A DNA stretch of 7,086 nucleotides from Pseudomonadota bacterium (lineage in GTDB: Bacteria; Pseudomonadota; Gammaproteobacteria; Xanthomonadales; Xanthomonadaceae), in NCBI GenBank assembly GCA_023390905.1, contig JAEWBY010000076.1:1-7086 (forward strand), in the 5' to 3' direction. Positions 6,138-7,086 of the stretch are shown here, piece by piece. The stretch's first letter is position 1, and every line of letters starts with the position of its first letter. The position numbers and the translations under genes were made by a program. Below the pieces are notes generated by a model. The model did not search any database. It was given only the letters and a program-made list of their open reading frames with translations, and was not told the DNA's origin.

Positions 6138-7022
6138 ATGACTCCCGCAGCCGAACCCGTCGTCAGCGAACTCATCGAACTTCTCTCGCTGGAACGGCTG
6201 GAAGACAACCTGTTCCGGGGCCAGAGCCGCGACATCGGTACCAAGTACGTTTTCGGTGGACAGGTGCTGGGGCAGGCGCTTTCGGCCGCGCAGGCGACCG
6301 TCGAAGGCGACGAGGCCGCGCGCCGCGCGCATTCGCTGCATGCCTATTTCCTGCGCGCCGGCAACATCGAAGCGCCGATCGTCTACGAGGTCGATCGTAC
6401 GCGCGATGGCGGCAGTTTCTCGGTGCGCCGCGTCACCGCCATCCAGCACGGGCGCGTGATCTTCTTCTGCGCGGCCTCGTTCCAGGAGGAGGAAGCCGGC
6501 GCCGAGCATCAACTGAGCATGCCGGAAGTGCCGCAGCCCGAAGACGTGTCCACCGCACCGCCGGTGCCGGCCGAGGTGATGGCCACGCTGCCGATCAAGG
6601 TGCAGCGCTGGCTGTCGCGGCGCGGTCCGTTCGAATTCCGCCACGTCTATCCGCGCGACGAACTCAACCCGCCCAAGCGCCCGCCGTTCCAGCAGGTCTG
6701 GTTCCGCCTGACCGAGAAGGTCGGTGACGCGCCGGAACTGCACCGCGCTCTGCTGGCCTACGCCAGCGACTTCCATCTGCTCGGCACCGCCACCTTCCCG
6801 CACGGCATCAGCTACTACCAGCCGAATGTGCAGATGGCCTCGCTGGACCATGCGCTGTGGTTCCACCGCAGCTTCCGTGCGGACGAGTGGCTGCTGTATT
6901 CGATCGACAGCCCCAGCGCACAGGGCGCGCGCGGGCTGGCGCGCGGGCAGGTGTTCGACCGCGGCGGCCGGCTGGTCGCAAGCACGGCGCAGGAAGGCAT
7001 GATCCGGGTGCTGCCGGCGTGA
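6138..7022 (+). CDS. tesB: acyl-CoA thioesterase II
   Basis: The 294-residue protein hydrolyses acyl-CoA thioesters to free fatty acid and CoA; E. coli TesB (286 aa) is the model, with broad chain-length preference and a double hot-dog fold. The first hot-dog has FGGQVLGQAL (39-48), SLHAYFLRAG (66-75) and FSVRRVTAIQHG (94-105). The second has YASDFHLL (208-215), MASLDHALWFHR (233-244), WLLYSIDSPSAQGARGLARG (251-270) and STAQEG (282-287). By alignment to the E. coli triad Asp204-Thr228-Gln278, the residues here are Asp211, Ser235 and Gln285, so the Thr is a Ser, a conservative change. ATG 6138 sits about 20 bases after the predicted transcription start; no strong ribosome site precedes it (only GAG at 6132-6134). 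The stop overlaps the next gene by 4 bases. It acts in the cytoplasm, probably limiting acyl-CoA build-up. Confidence 0.95.
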   Translation: MTPAAEPVVSELIELLSLERLEDNLFRGQSRDIGTKYVFGGQVLGQALSAAQATVEGDEAARRAHSLHAYFLRAGNIEAPIVYEVDRTRDGGSFSVRRVTAIQHGRVIFFCAASFQEEEAGAEHQLSMPEVPQPEDVSTAPPVPAEVMATLPIKVQRWLSRRGPFEFRHVYPRDELNPPKRPPFQQVWFRLTEKVGDAPELHRALLAYASDFHLLGTATFPHGISYYQPNVQMASLDHALWFHRSFRADEWLLYSIDSPSAQGARGLARGQVFDRGGRLVASTAQEGMIRVLPA

Positions 7023-7086
7023 GGAAGGTGTTCTCCAGCCAGCGCCTGGAAAACGTCGAAGCGGTCGCCGAGTTGCTGCGCAACGA
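7019..7086 (+). CDS. DUF2007-type protein, N-terminal part (partial)
   Basis: Only the first 22 codons plus two bases are in the window; the gene continues beyond it. The peptide begins, from GTG 7019-7021, with (V)RKVFSSQRLENVEAVAELL. A short beta-strand followed by a phrase like SQRLENVEAVAELL is the usual opening of DUF2007 proteins (putative signal-transducing protein, GlnB-like fold), small soluble proteins of roughly 70-110 residues with no settled function. The GTG start overlaps the tesB TGA as GTGA, which argues for translational coupling. An in-frame GTG at 7028 has GAGG three bases before it and is a less likely start because it would cut the conserved opening. I am fairly sure of the gene, less sure of the family since so little is visible. 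Confidence 0.6.
   Translation, partial: MRKVFSSQRLENVEAVAELLRN

Noticed and set aside
6111..6866. 251-codon minus-strand ORF across tesB
   Set aside because: It is antisense to tesB, which has family motifs along its full length and a perfect -10 box upstream.

Overview
The window looks like ordinary chromosomal DNA from a high-GC gammaproteobacterium, most likely in the Xanthomonadaceae/Rhodanobacteraceae group (Xanthomonas, Stenotrophomonas, Lysobacter and relatives). Three things point there: a fused two-methyltransferase RlmL(RlmKL) of the gammaproteobacterial type, a short signal-less amidase of AmpD type, and a tesB gene joined to a DUF2007 gene. GC content and codon use look uniform. 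I see no transposase, integrase, tRNA, CRISPR array, phage gene, defence gene or other sign of horizontal transfer.

Layout: (1) Bases 2-112 (+) are the last 36 codons of a Fpg/Nei-type DNA glycosylase, its zinc finger. (2) Four genes read leftward from a divergent promoter region near 5335-5435: a MOSC-domain protein (5334-4843), a small alpha/beta hydrolase overlapping it by 4 bases (4846-4307), an ABC-F ATPase (4128-2515) and the 23S rRNA methyltransferase rlmL (2421-286). rlmL runs convergently into the glycosylase tail. (3) Three genes read rightward from the same divergent region: an AmpD-like N-acetylmuramoyl-L-alanine amidase (5436-6011), acyl-CoA thioesterase II tesB with a perfect TATAAT box (6138-7022), and the beginning of a DUF2007 gene overlapping tesB by 4 bases (7019 to the window end).

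How the genes relate: the ABC-F protein and RlmL both concern the ribosome (translation-factor-type ATPase and 23S rRNA modification), lie on the same strand 93 bases apart and may be co-transcribed. The MOSC/hydrolase pair is translationally coupled, but its substrate is unknown. The amidase belongs to cell-wall recycling, tesB to acyl-CoA metabolism, and the glycosylase to base-excision repair.

I did not find a convincing undescribed system. The points most worth a second look are the 5' leader of the ABC-F gene (a tiny upstream ORF touching a proline-rich ORF, plus GC-rich hairpins), the probable leaderless start of the amidase, and residue variants in the glycosylase zinc finger, the second ABC-F Walker B motif and the TesB active site. 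The very long ORFs antisense to rlmL and to the ABC-F gene look like artefacts of high-GC codon use.
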